A stretch of 32,123 bases of DNA from JAVKFF01 sp040226215 (lineage in GTDB: Bacteria > Pseudomonadota > Alphaproteobacteria > DSM-16000 > Inquilinaceae): contig JAVKFF010000074.1 of assembly GCA_040226215.1 (NCBI GenBank), forward strand, positions 1 through 32,123. Direction: 5' to 3'. A model generated the notes under the pieces. That model was not told where the DNA came from. It searched no databases and saw only the letters and a program-made list of their open reading frames with translations. The stretch's first letter is position 1; each line of letters starts with the position of its first letter. The translations under genes were made by a program, and so were the position numbers. Positions 14,777 through 23,010 of this stretch are shown piece after piece.

Positions 14777-15514
14777 TCAGGTGCGTTCTAGGAGGGCGGC
14801 GACCAGCCCCTCGGGATCGGAGAGCATCACGCAGTGATCCCCCGGCATGAGCGCCTGCACCAGGCCGGCCTTGGCCGCGAAGGCCGCCGCCGCGTCCGGC
14901 GGGAAGGTGCGGTCGTCTTCCATCGCGAGGTAGCGCGCCGGAACCGCCATCTCGTCAGCCCCGTGCCTTGCCGGCGCGAGATAGGGGCCGAGGGGTTGAG
15001 GAGTGAGCCGGACATAGGCGGCTCGGGCAGCGCTCTCCGGCAGGTGGTTGAAGAAGCGCCGCCAGGCTTCGTCGAAGGCAAGGGTCAGCGTGTTGTCGCG
15101 CGATTGGGCGGCCATCTCGAAATAGGCGGGTCGGCGCGCGGCGGGAATCTGGTCAATGCCGCGTTCGCCGCGCCGCAGCGTCAGGGCCGCCAGGAAGACG
15201 ACGTCGGCGACAAGGCCCGGCCGCGCCGCCGCCGCGCCGGGCAGGACCATGCCTGCGATGGAGTGGCCGACGAGGGTGACGCTACGCGGTCCGAGACGAT
15301 CGAGCGCCGCCGCGGTCGCCCTCACATAGTCGTCAAGGTCCAGACCGGCACGCGGCGTCGGATCATCGCCGGCGCCGGGCAGGTCGATGGCATGTCCGTT
15401 CACCCCGTATCGTGCCAAGGCCGCGATCACGGCCTGCCAGCACCAGGCCCCGTGACCGCCGCCATGAAGAAAAAGCATGTCCCCGATCATCGGCATAGCT
15501 GCCACGAACCCCAT
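14777..15514 (-). CDS. Alpha/beta hydrolase
   Basis: The protein of about 245 residues has the oxyanion motif FLHGGGHGAWCW at its start. The nucleophile elbow is VGHSIAG (serine at about 85). GDHCVMLSDPEGL near the end holds the catalytic histidine. This resembles the salicylate esterase/MES-like and pyrethroid hydrolase branch of small alpha/beta hydrolases, in which the final block has the form xxHxxMxSxP. The start is uncertain among ATGs at 15514, 15496 and 15490; I keep the first. It is divergent from the ABM gene at 15584, and the two may act in the same degradative step. The substrate is unknown. Confidence 0.82.
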   Translation of the reverse strand: MGFVAAMPMIGDMLFLHGGGHGAWCWQAVIAALARYGVNGHAIDLPGAGDDPTPRAGLDLDDYVRATAAALDRLGPRSVTLVGHSIAGMVLPGAAAARPGLVADVVFLAALTLRRGERGIDQIPAARRPAYFEMAAQSRDNTLTLAFDEAWRRFFNHLPESAARAAYVRLTPQPLGPYLAPARHGADEMAVPARYLAMEDDRTFPPDAAAAFAAKAGLVQALMPGDHCVMLSDPEGLVAALLERT

Positions 15515-15583
15515 CCTGTTGCGGCCATCAGCGGACCCGTGTCCTCCTTCCGACAATGCCACAAGGAGAGGAGAGAGCCTGTC

Positions 15584-15928
15584 ATGATCGCCGTGATTTT
15601 CGAGTTCGAGCCCAACGACAACGCACGCGAGACCTACCTCGAGACCACGGCGGCGATGCGCAGCCTGCTCGACACGATCGACGGCTTCATCAGCATCGAA
15701 CGATTCGAGAGCCTCACCACCCCCGGCAAGATCCTGTCGCTCTCCTTCTTCCGTGACGAGACGGCGGTGCGCGCCTGGCGCAACCTGCCGCAACACCGTA
15801 AGGCCCAGGCGCTGGGCCGCAGCCGGCTGTTCCGGGAGTATCGCCTGCGCGTCGCGGAGGTCTTGCGCGACTACACCAGGGACGACCGTGCCGAAGCACC
15901 GGAGGACAGCCTGGCGATTCACGGTTGA
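15584..15928 (+). CDS. Antibiotic biosynthesis monooxygenase (ABM) fold protein
   Basis: The 114-residue protein begins MIAVIFEFEP and continues as a ferredoxin-like dimeric alpha/beta barrel. FISIERFESLTTPGKILSLSFF and the RAWRNLPQHRKAQALGRSRLF segment match the ABM pattern of x-W-x-x-x-x-H-x-x-A. Members include cofactor-free quinol monooxygenases and haem-degrading relatives, as well as proteins of unknown role. A strong ribosome site (AAGGAGAGGAGAG) precedes the ATG. The divergent hydrolase suggests a joint role in small-molecule breakdown, but this is an inference. Confidence 0.85.
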   Translation: MIAVIFEFEPNDNARETYLETTAAMRSLLDTIDGFISIERFESLTTPGKILSLSFFRDETAVRAWRNLPQHRKAQALGRSRLFREYRLRVAEVLRDYTRDDRAEAPEDSLAIHG

Positions 15929-16038
15929 GCCCGTCGCGCACGCTCCCTGTGCCGAAGCTCACTGAGCGGGCCAGCCGATCCGGCTAGTCTCCTGCCACGC
16001 CGGGCATCGTGCCGCCGGCGTCTTCTGGGAGAATTCAT

Positions 16039-16494
16039 ATGTCACGCTCGATCCTCGCGGCCGCGGCCGCCTTTGTCGCACTTTCCGCCTTCGGCGCGCC
16101 GGCGCAGGCGCAGCTCACGCTCACCGCCCAGGGCGCCGATCTGGTGCCGATCCCCAGCCGCATCGTTCACGGCGCGGTTTCGATCCGCAACGCCGGCACC
16201 GCGCCGTCGCAGCCGGGCGTCGCCACGGTGGTTTGCCAGCCGCTGACCCGCAGCCCGTGCGCGGAGTCGCCCGGTCTGGCGGAATATGCCGACCCGGCCT
16301 ATCCGAACGCGGCCGTCGTGGCGATCCCCTCGATCCAACCGGGACACGTCCATACCGCCTATTTCGGCTTCTGGAACGGCCTCAGCTGGTCGTCGGGCAA
16401 CTACCAGTTCACCATCACCGCCGATGCCGGCGGCAGCACGGGCGAGACCAACGAGGGGAACAATGTCGGCCAGCATGTCATGAACGTGCCCTAA
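16039..16494 (+). CDS. Secreted CARDB-like protein
   Basis: The 151-residue protein has a Sec signal peptide (ILAAAAAFVALSAFGAPAQA, cleavage about residue 24) followed by a single immunoglobulin-like domain. The closing sequence ITADAGGSTGETNEGNNVGQHVM matches the typical end of CARDB domains, where N-x-x-x-E-x-N-E-x-N-N precedes the last strand. Two cysteines (VVCQPL and SPCAES) may form a disulfide. It is presumably periplasmic or extracellular, with a binding or adhesion role; no enzymatic motif is seen. A GGGAGAA ribosome site precedes the ATG. Confidence 0.8.
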   Translation: MSRSILAAAAAFVALSAFGAPAQAQLTLTAQGADLVPIPSRIVHGAVSIRNAGTAPSQPGVATVVCQPLTRSPCAESPGLAEYADPAYPNAAVVAIPSIQPGHVHTAYFGFWNGLSWSSGNYQFTITADAGGSTGETNEGNNVGQHVMNVP

Positions 16495-16563
16495 GGCGGT
16501 TTCTGCTATTCTGTGGTCCCCAGGCAGTCGCCAGGACCGCTCACCGGATCGGGAGAGGATGAG

Positions 16564-16806
16564 ATGCGCATCGTGCTCCTCGTGACCACCGTACTATGCG
16601 TCGCCTGCACCAATCAGCCGGCGGCGCAGGATGCTGCCCCCGCCAGTTCCGCCGAGGAGGACGAGGGCTACGGCTTCCCCATCGACCAGCCGAACTGCGC
16701 CACCAACCGGTTCCTGCCGGAATGCTTCGCCGAGCGGGTCGGCGAACGGCGTGGCGGCAATGGTGGAAACGGCGTGGACTACACGAACGGTACCGTGCCC
16801 AACTGA
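16564..16806 (+). CDS. Small probable lipoprotein, function unknown
   Basis: This 80-residue protein begins with a short hydrophobic stretch (MRIVLLVTTVLCVAC) ending in a cysteine that could be lipidated at residue 15; the lipobox (CVAC) is imperfect because position -3 is a cysteine. The remainder is acidic, then has a CATNRFLPECF segment with two cysteines that may pair, and ends in a glycine-rich tail. I recognise no family. It starts after GGGAGAGGAG and ends 5 bp before the AtzG-like gene, so it may share its transcript. Confidence 0.6.
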   Translation: MRIVLLVTTVLCVACTNQPAAQDAAPASSAEEDEGYGFPIDQPNCATNRFLPECFAERVGERRGGNGGNGVDYTNGTVPN

Positions 16807-16811
16807 CGGGC

Positions 16812-16991
16812 ATGGATAACGATTCGACCGATGAGGCGGCCGATCTCGAGGACTGGTTCCGGATCGAGGTCGCCCGCCATCGTCTGATCCTGACCGAGGC
16901 GGACCGCGCCGCCCTGCTGGCGGCGCTCGGCAAGCTCGACCGACTCGCGGCCCGCCTTCGTCGTCCGTCCGAGCCCGGACCGCTCAGGTGA
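16812..16991 (+). CDS. AtzG-like small subunit of amidase
   Basis: The 59-residue protein is a short helical protein. It resembles the AtzG/DUF4089 type of small partner proteins that bind amidases of the AtzE type and shape their active site or stability. The segment RLILTEADRAALLAALGKLDRLAARLR fits the helical pattern (L-x-L-x-x-x-x-R-x-x-x-x-x-x-L). The stop codon overlaps the GTG start of the amidase by four bases (GTGA at 16988-16991), showing translational coupling. The name rests mainly on size, position and pattern. The start ATG is only 5 bp after the lipoprotein stop. Confidence 0.6.
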   Translation: MDNDSTDEAADLEDWFRIEVARHRLILTEADRAALLAALGKLDRLAARLRRPSEPGPLR

Positions 16992-18358
16992 GCGAGCCGA
17001 CGGTCCACGCGATCGCCCGGTCGATCGAGGACGGGGAGCGGTCCTGCCGCGACTGGGTCGAGTTCTATCTCGACCGTATCGCTCGTGCAGACACCTGTCT
17101 GAAAACAGTCATCACGCCGACGACGGAAGCGGCCCGTAGCGCCGCGGACCGGCTGGACCGGGAACACCGGGAGGGCCGGCGCCGCGGACCGCTGCATGGC
17201 GTGCCCTACGGACTGAAGGACGTTTTCGACACCGCCGGCGTGCGCACGACGGCGGGTTCGCGACTCCTCCTCGAGCGCGTGCCAGGCGCGGACGCGGCCG
17301 CCGTCGAACGCCTGACGGAAGCGGGCGCGGTGCTGCTCGGCAAGCTGGAAACCGTGGAGTTCTGCCTCGGCGGTCCATCCGATGACGGCGCCTTCCCGCC
17401 GGCAGCCAACCCCTGGAACGCCGACTGCTACGCCGGCGGATCGTCCAGCGGCTCGGGCGCGGCCGTCGCCGGCGGATTGATGGCGTTCACGCTCGGCACC
17501 GACACCGCCGGCTCGGTGCGCCTGCCGGCCTGCTTCAGCGGCTGCACGGGCTTCAAGCCAGGCGCCGGGCGGATCGACCGGCACGGCATCGTCCGTCTCT
17601 CCGAAAGCCTCGACGAGATCGGCCCGCTGGCGCGCACCGCGCGGGACTGTGCGCTCGTCTTCGAGCAGCTAGCCGGCACGACGATAGGCGCGCCGGCGAA
17701 CTGGCCAGAGCAGCCCCGCCTGGACGGCTGGCGCATCGGCTTCGTGCGCAACCATGTCGCGCCTTATGCCAGTGCCGGTGTCGCCGCCGCCGTCAGCGAG
17801 GCCATCGGCACGTTCGAACGGCTCGGCGCGACGATTGTCGAGCTCGAGCTGCCGGCGCTGGAGGACTACACGGCTGTCGCCCTGCTGATCTCGCTGGCCG
17901 AGGCCTACGCCCTGCACCGCGACTGGCTGGCCGACCGGGGCTTCGACTACACGCGCTGCACCCGCCAGCGCATCTCGCTCGGCGCCTTCGTCGACGGCGC
18001 CGACCTCGCCGACGCCTACCGGCAGCGCCAGGTGCTGGCATCGGCATGGGAGGGCGCCTTCGCGGATGTCGACCTGCTGCTCGCCTGCGGCGCCTTCGCG
18101 GGCGCCACGCCGGCGAAGCTGGTCGACGCCTTCTACTTCCTCGACCAGCCGCTGTTCGGCAGCGCCGCCAACGTGGCCGGCGCCCCCTCGATCGCCGTGC
18201 CGGCGGGTTTCGACGCGAACGACATGCCGGTCGGCATCCAGCTCTCCGGCCCGCGCGGCCACGACCAGAGGGTGCTGGAATCCGCGCACGCCTTCCAGGG
18301 TGCCACGCCCTGGCTCGACCGGCTGCCGCCGCTGCACGCGTCGTACCTGGCCGATTGA
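16988..18358 (+). CDS. Amidase (amidase signature family)
   Basis: The 456-residue protein carries the Ser-cisSer-Lys triad: Lys77 in YGLKDVF, Ser152 in the GGSSSGSGAAVA signature, and Ser176 in GTDTAGSVRLPA. These enzymes hydrolyse amide bonds or act on carbamoyl-type compounds in the cytoplasm. The preferred substrate is unknown. With an AtzG-like partner just upstream, the nearest described system is the AtzE/AtzG pair acting on biuret-type intermediates. That assignment is an inference; AtzG-like partners also occur with other amidases. The GTG start overlaps the previous gene. Confidence 0.9.
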   Translation: MSEPTVHAIARSIEDGERSCRDWVEFYLDRIARADTCLKTVITPTTEAARSAADRLDREHREGRRRGPLHGVPYGLKDVFDTAGVRTTAGSRLLLERVPGADAAAVERLTEAGAVLLGKLETVEFCLGGPSDDGAFPPAANPWNADCYAGGSSSGSGAAVAGGLMAFTLGTDTAGSVRLPACFSGCTGFKPGAGRIDRHGIVRLSESLDEIGPLARTARDCALVFEQLAGTTIGAPANWPEQPRLDGWRIGFVRNHVAPYASAGVAAAVSEAIGTFERLGATIVELELPALEDYTAVALLISLAEAYALHRDWLADRGFDYTRCTRQRISLGAFVDGADLADAYRQRQVLASAWEGAFADVDLLLACGAFAGATPAKLVDAFYFLDQPLFGSAANVAGAPSIAVPAGFDANDMPVGIQLSGPRGHDQRVLESAHAFQGATPWLDRLPPLHASYLAD

Positions 18359-18454
18359 CAGCCCGCGGGCCCCGGGAGCATCAATCATGCCGTCGGCAGC
18401 CGGTTCCAAGGCCGGCCCAACATCCGCCCAGTCCCTTTCGTGGATCGATCGCCC

Positions 18455-18973
18455 ATGAGCGAGATCGGCATCGTTGGGCCCGCCACGGCCGCGCCCGGCG
18501 CGCCACTGACGCCCGATGTGGCGGCGTTTCTGCAATCCGCCGTCTCCATCCTGGTGGCCGCCGGCGGCCCCGACGGCCTTCCGGTGATGGCGCGCGCCAT
18601 TGCCTGCGATCCCGACGCGGCGGCCGGCGAAGTCCGCCTGCTGCTGCGCACGGCCGATGCCGCCGCCCTGCTGGCCGCCATCGACCGCGGCTCGCCGGTC
18701 GCCGCCATGTTCTCCCGCCCGACGACCAACCGCACCCTGCAGGTGAAGGCGCCGTCCGCCGTCGTGGAGCCGCCTGACCCGGCACTCCTCGCCTGCCACC
18801 GGCAATACTTCGCCGGCATGGCGGCGGAGCTGGCCGGCCTCGGCTTCGACGCCCGCTTCATCAGCTGCGTCGTCTCCGACAATGGCAGCACGCTTGCCGC
18901 CGTCCGGCTGGCGGTCGCGGAGATCTTCGACCAGACGCCCGGCCCCGCCGCCGGCAGCGTCAAGGCGGTATGA
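18455..18973 (+). CDS. Split-barrel (PNPOx-like) flavin or cofactor-binding protein
   Basis: The 172-residue protein resembles the pyridoxamine 5'-phosphate oxidase-like split beta-barrel: an N-terminal helix (DVAAFLQSAVSILVAA), a strand PVMARAIACDPD, and a strand-turn with RPTTNRTLQVKAPSAVV. Domains of this fold commonly bind FMN, F420 or haem. The match is by pattern and weaker than for its neighbour. Its stop codon overlaps the start of the next gene by ATGA at 18970-18973, so the two are coupled. A 96 bp gap without features separates it from the amidase. The function is unknown. Confidence 0.6.
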   Translation: MSEIGIVGPATAAPGAPLTPDVAAFLQSAVSILVAAGGPDGLPVMARAIACDPDAAAGEVRLLLRTADAAALLAAIDRGSPVAAMFSRPTTNRTLQVKAPSAVVEPPDPALLACHRQYFAGMAAELAGLGFDARFISCVVSDNGSTLAAVRLAVAEIFDQTPGPAAGSVKAV

Positions 18974-20334
18974 CCGGCGTGACCGCCATGCCGCCTGCCG
19001 GACGGCCCGTCGGCCTCGAGACGATCCGGCCCTGCCTGGAGGGCGTGATCCCGGTCGGCATCGCCACCATCTCAGCCGACGGCACGCCCAACGTCACCTA
19101 TCTCAGCCAGGTGCACTACGTGGACAACGGCCATGTCGCGCTGTCCTACCAGTTCTTCAACAAGACGCGGCGCAACCTGCTGGCCAACGGCCAGGCGCTG
19201 CTGCAGCTCATCGACCCGGTGACGGCCGCCACCTGGCGCATCGCCGTGGCGCACGAGCGCACGGAGACCGAGGGGCCGCTCTTCGAGAGCATGCGCGCCA
19301 AGCTCGCCGGCATCGCCTCCCATACCGGGATGGACGGGGTGTTCCGGCTGCTCGGCGCCGACATCTGCCGCGTCGTCGCCATCGAGGCGGTGCCCGGCGA
19401 CAGCCTGCCGGACCGCCGCGCCACCGTCGACTTCCTGCCGCCCCTGCGCAGCCTCGCCCACATGCTGGCGCGGGCCGGCGACCTTTCGGACGCGATGGAG
19501 CGGCTGACCGCCGGTCTGCACGAGCGGCTCGGCTTCACGCACACCGCCGTGCTGCTGCACGATCCGGGCAACGACACGCTCTACACCGTCGCCAGCCGCG
19601 GCTATGAAACCTCAGGCATCGGCGCGGAACTGCCGATGGGGGCCGGCGTCATCGGCACCGCGGCGCGGACGCGCACGGCCATCCGCATCACCCACATGAC
19701 CTCCGACGTCGCCTATGCCAGGCTCTCCGGCGGCGAGAGCGGGCTGGCCGCGCTCGGTCAGGCGATCCCCATGCCGGGCCTCGCCGACCCTGGCAGCCAG
19801 CTGGCCGTGCCGATCGAGGACGGCTGCGGCCTGCTCGGCATCCTGTTCGTCGAAAGCCCGGCCGACCTCGCCTTCACCTACGACCATGAGGACGCGCTCG
19901 CGGTCATCGCGGCCCAACTCGCCCCGATCGTCCGCCGCGGCATGGCCGACGCGCCGGACCTGCCGGAGGCGCAGCCTCGCCCCGTGCGGCCCAGCGGCCG
20001 GCCCATCGACATCCGCTATTTCCGCGCCAATGACAGCGTCTTCATCGACGACGACTACCTGATCAAGGGCGTCGCCGGGGCAATCTTCTGGATCCTGGCC
20101 CAGGCCTTCGCCAACGAGGGACGCAGCGCCTTCTCCAATCGCGAGCTCCGGGTCCACCCGGCGCTCCATCTGCCCGCCTACTCCGAGAACCTGGAAGCCC
20201 GCCTCCATCTCCTGGAGCGCCGGCTGGCGGAGAAGGCGGCGGGCATCGCCCTGGAGCGCACGGGTCGCGGACGCTTCAGGCTACGGGTGGACCGGCCGCT
20301 GCGGCTGGTCGACATGGCCTGCGCGCCCGCCTGA
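18970..20334 (+). CDS. PNPOx-like plus GAF sensor protein with probable winged helix
   Basis: The 454-residue protein appears to have three parts. Residues about 15-150 form a PNPOx-like barrel (VGIATISADGTPNVTYLSQVHY, then FFNKTRRNLLAN, the usual motif of a cofactor-binding domain). Residues about 170-315 form a GAF domain (LTAGLHERLGFTHTAVLLHD, then GAGVIGTAA, then LAVPIEDGCGLLGILFVES). Residues about 355-450 contain FSNRELRVHPALHLP and LEARLHLLERRLAEK, followed by a strand pair, resembling an OmpR-type winged helix. I infer a ligand- or redox-responsive regulator. The overlap with the preceding barrel gene suggests a joint complex. The convergent gene is a hemerythrin-like protein. Confidence 0.7.
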   Translation: MTGVTAMPPAGRPVGLETIRPCLEGVIPVGIATISADGTPNVTYLSQVHYVDNGHVALSYQFFNKTRRNLLANGQALLQLIDPVTAATWRIAVAHERTETEGPLFESMRAKLAGIASHTGMDGVFRLLGADICRVVAIEAVPGDSLPDRRATVDFLPPLRSLAHMLARAGDLSDAMERLTAGLHERLGFTHTAVLLHDPGNDTLYTVASRGYETSGIGAELPMGAGVIGTAARTRTAIRITHMTSDVAYARLSGGESGLAALGQAIPMPGLADPGSQLAVPIEDGCGLLGILFVESPADLAFTYDHEDALAVIAAQLAPIVRRGMADAPDLPEAQPRPVRPSGRPIDIRYFRANDSVFIDDDYLIKGVAGAIFWILAQAFANEGRSAFSNRELRVHPALHLPAYSENLEARLHLLERRLAEKAAGIALERTGRGRFRLRVDRPLRLVDMACAPA

Positions 20335-20365
20335 GGCTCGGCTGACCCGGCCCGCACGAAACCGT

Positions 20366-21049
20366 TCACGCCGCCCGGTCGAGACGGTCGAGGCACTGGT
20401 GCAGCTTCTGGCGGTCGAGCGGCGAGAGGGCGTCGCGGATCCCCTCCAGGATGGCCTCGAACACCGCCGCCGGCGCGCCGGCACGGATGTGGGCCAGCAT
20501 CTCCGCCCTGTCGGCCGGCGTGGCGGCGAGCAGGATCAGCCGCACGCCCTTCATCGCCGCCTCCGGCGGCAGGGACTGGACAAGCTCGTGGTCGAGCCGG
20601 CGCAGCTCCTCGTCGCTGTAGAGCCGCCACAGGGCGCCGTTGTTCGCCGTCTCCTCGACCTCCATGTGCAGGAGGTTGTCGCCGACGAATACGGCCAGCC
20701 GGCGGTAGAGCCGGTGCAGGCCGCCGGCGCGCTCGGCGGTACCGGCCCGCCCGACCGCCTCCACCAGGGCCCGCAGCTCGACGAAATCGGCCGTGTGGTG
20801 ATCGTGATCCGCCACCGTCGCCAGGGCGAAGCCGGGATCGCGGGCGAGGATGGCCGGATGGATGAAGGCGTTCTCGTCCGCCACGTGCATCTCGCACAGA
20901 TCGATCAGCTCGCGCACCCGCGCCAGCGTCTCGTCGACCGAGGCCGGGTCTTCCGGATCGGCGCGGCCGACCGCCACCAGGGTCTCGCCCATGATCATGC
21001 GGAAGGCCTTGTGGATGGGCTTGTAGATGTCGAAACGGCTCTGGGTCAT
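20366..21049 (-). CDS. Hemerythrin-like (HHE) domain protein
   Basis: The 227-residue protein matches the hemerythrin HHE domain. DIYKPIHKAFRMIMGE has the first His, EMHVADENAFIHPAI adds His and Glu ligands, DHDHHTADFVELRAL supplies further histidines, and LLHMEVEETANNGALW gives the last His and Glu. The set fits a diiron four-helix bundle that may bind O2 or NO, or store iron. The C-terminal 60 residues form additional helices. The ATG at 21049 has a weak ribosome site. It is convergent with the PNPOx-GAF gene (31 bp between stops), an association that suggests a shared redox or gas signal, though nothing proves it. Confidence 0.85.
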   Translation of the reverse strand: MTQSRFDIYKPIHKAFRMIMGETLVAVGRADPEDPASVDETLARVRELIDLCEMHVADENAFIHPAILARDPGFALATVADHDHHTADFVELRALVEAVGRAGTAERAGGLHRLYRRLAVFVGDNLLHMEVEETANNGALWRLYSDEELRRLDHELVQSLPPEAAMKGVRLILLAATPADRAEMLAHIRAGAPAAVFEAILEGIRDALSPLDRQKLHQCLDRLDRAA

Positions 21050-21178
21050 TTTCTTGTTCCATGGTTCGCGTGGAGGCAGCCGCCTAGTCCCGACGGCGCG
21101 CGGACCCTACGCCCGCCGCCGGGTAGACGGCTCATAAATCAATCCTCCGGAATCCTTAAAAAGCTCGTAACGCCGCCG

Positions 21179-21556
21179 TCAGGCCACCGCCGACCCCGGC
21201 ACCGGCAGCAGGCGTGCCTGGTGCACGCCGACCATGCCGGCGACCCGATCGCGCATCGTCTCCGCCTGCTGCCGGCTGAGCCCGGCAAGCTGCATGTTGA
21301 CGAAGAGCAGGCCGGCCTCGCCGGCACCGTCGACCTGCAGGCGCCGCGGATAGAGGCTGAGGCGGGCGACGGCGGTCAGCAGGCGCGGCAGGAAGCCGGG
21401 ATCGGCCTCCGCCTCGATCAGGAATGCGTAGGCGCGCGGCTCCGCCGGCGGCAGCATGGCCGGGCGCGAGCTGACGGAAGCATGGGAACCGACGGTTGAA
21501 CTGGAACTGAGTGCCTGGCGGACATCACCGCCGAGGACAGGTGAAGCGTGAGACAT
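21179..21556 (-). CDS. Small ACT-domain-like protein
   Basis: The protein is 125 residues if it starts at 21556. An alternative start at 21457 would remove a serine-rich N-terminal tail (residues 1-33). From about residue 42 the pattern RAYAFLIEAEADPGFLPRLL, then YPRRLQVD, then GLSRQQAETMRDRVAGMVGV is that of a single ACT domain, as in the small regulatory subunits of acetolactate synthase. ACT domains bind amino acids and regulate partner enzymes. No catalytic partner is visible nearby. It lies in the minus-strand series between the alcohol dehydrogenase (188 bp upstream) and hemerythrin (129 bp downstream). Confidence 0.6.
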   Translation of the reverse strand: MSHASPVLGGDVRQALSSSSTVGSHASVSSRPAMLPPAEPRAYAFLIEAEADPGFLPRLLTAVARLSLYPRRLQVDGAGEAGLLFVNMQLAGLSRQQAETMRDRVAGMVGVHQARLLPVPGSAVA

Positions 21557-21744
21557 GGACGGTCTCCGAACGACGGAACGCGAAACGAGAAACGGCTCTA
21601 ACCGGACCTCTTCAGGAGGCCCGGCCCGTAATTCGCTGCCCGATGCGGTCGTTGCGCTTCATGGTGCGATCAGCATGCCGCCAACCCGGCCCCGTTGTCA
21701 AAGCCCGTCGCGCGCAGGCCAGCCCCGCCCGCGCCGGCGGCGCC

Positions 21745-22863
21745 TCAGAGCGCCGACCGCAGCACCGCCAGGTAGTCGGCCTCGCTCATCTCCTTGGGGT
21801 TGCTGGCATGGCTGATGTCCTCCGGCGCGTAGCGTGCCGCCTGCAGCATCTGCGCCTCGTCGACGCCGATCTCGCCCAGCGTCGTCGGCAGGCCGAGGCC
21901 GGCGACGACGCCCTGCACGAACTCGACGAGGCCGCCCGGCTCGCAGTCGAAGACGCCGGCCAGCCGGCCCCACTTGTCGCCCAGCGCGCCGCGGTTGTGC
22001 GCCAGCACCGGTGCCAGCAGGATGCCGTTCAGGGTGCCGTGGTGATGGCCGTGCGCGCCCAGCGGATGGCTCAGCGCATGGACGGCGCCGAGGCCCTTCT
22101 GGAAGGCCATCGCGCCCTCCATGGCGCCCATCATCATGTCGCGACGCGCCTCGGGGTCGTTCGGCCCGTCCCTGACCGCCCGGCCGATGGCGCCGGTCAG
22201 CCGCTTCAGCCCGTCGAGCGCGATGGCCTCCGCCGGCGGGTTCACGCGCGGCGAGGCGAAGGTCTCCACGCAATGGCTGATGGCGTCGATCCCGGTCGCC
22301 GCGGTCAGATAGGGCGGCAGGTTCAAGGTCAGGTCAGGATCGCAGATCGCCGCCTTGATCGACTGCGTCCCCAGGACAACGGGCGCCTTGCGGCCGCTGT
22401 CGAAGATCATCAGCGTCGCCCGGCCGACCTCGCTGCCGGTGCCCGCCGTGGTCGGCATCAGGAAGATCGGCGGCGTCGGCGGTATCGCCGGGGTGTAGCC
22501 GGCGCGGTAGAAGGCGTGGCGCTCCAGCGGCCCGTCATCCACCGCCAGCACCGCCACCGCCTTGGCGAGGTCGAGGCTCGAGCCGCCGCCAATGCCGACG
22601 ATGCCGTCGCAGCCGGCCTCGCGATAGCGCGCCAGCGCTGCCCGTCCGGCCGCCTCCGTCGGGTTGCCCGGCGTCTCGGCGAACAGCGTCACGCCGTCCG
22701 GGTCCAGCGCTTCCAGCGCCAGGTCCAGCGTGCCGCTTTCCAGCAGTCCCCGATCGGTCACCACCAGCGGCCGCGCCACGCCATGCCCGGCCAGGATCGC
22801 CGGCAGCAGTCGGCGCTCCCCGGCACCGAACTCGACACGTGTTAGATAGTTGATCGTCGCCAT
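21745..22863 (-). CDS. Iron-containing (group III) alcohol dehydrogenase
   Basis: The 372-residue protein has the group III signatures. GIVGIGGGSSLDLAKA (about 88-101) binds the NAD(P) pyrophosphate, and PTTAGTGSEVGRA (about 137-149) is conserved in the family. The metal ligands are in GIDAISHCVE (Asp193, His197) and VHALSHPLGAHGHHHG (His262, His275). It interconverts alcohols and aldehydes or, in some branches, maleylacetate-type substrates. The start at 22863 (MATINYL) is preferred to the upstream ATG at 22932, because the extension would lie on the operator-like site. The region 48-68 bp upstream carries the motif shared with the TRAP operon, which suggests co-regulation. Confidence 0.9.
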   Translation of the reverse strand: MATINYLTRVEFGAGERRLLPAILAGHGVARPLVVTDRGLLESGTLDLALEALDPDGVTLFAETPGNPTEAAGRAALARYREAGCDGIVGIGGGSSLDLAKAVAVLAVDDGPLERHAFYRAGYTPAIPPTPPIFLMPTTAGTGSEVGRATLMIFDSGRKAPVVLGTQSIKAAICDPDLTLNLPPYLTAATGIDAISHCVETFASPRVNPPAEAIALDGLKRLTGAIGRAVRDGPNDPEARRDMMMGAMEGAMAFQKGLGAVHALSHPLGAHGHHHGTLNGILLAPVLAHNRGALGDKWGRLAGVFDCEPGGLVEFVQGVVAGLGLPTTLGEIGVDEAQMLQAARYAPEDISHASNPKEMSEADYLAVLRSAL

Positions 22864-22910
22864 GGTCCCGTCTGCCGTCCCTTCCGCCCGATAATCATGC
22901 GCACGCCCGA

Positions 22911-22933
22911 AAACCTTAGCAAAACTTATCAAA
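22911..22933 (-). promoter_or_regulatory. Operator-like motif upstream of the alcohol dehydrogenase (site B)
   Basis: AAACCTTAGCAAAACTTA (22911-22928) is identical over 18 bases to site A at 7701-7730 read on the other strand, and continues to TCAAA. The repeats TAGCAAA and TATCAAA are 10 bp apart. Read toward the gene, TTGCTA (22917-22922) and CATGAT (22894-22899) are 17 bp apart and could be a promoter, with the motif over the -35 box. That would fit a repressor. The binding protein is proposed to be the XRE-cupin regulator. Confidence 0.65.
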
Positions 22934-23010
22934 CATGATCATGCTGCCCGTGCCACCGCTCATTCTCGGCTGCCATCGAGAATCGAGGCCCTTGCATCAA
23001 CGGCTCGGCC

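Noticed and set aside
22864..22932. N-terminal extension of the alcohol dehydrogenase to 22932
   Set aside because: It would place the operator-like motif inside the coding region, and the family normally begins close to MATINYL.
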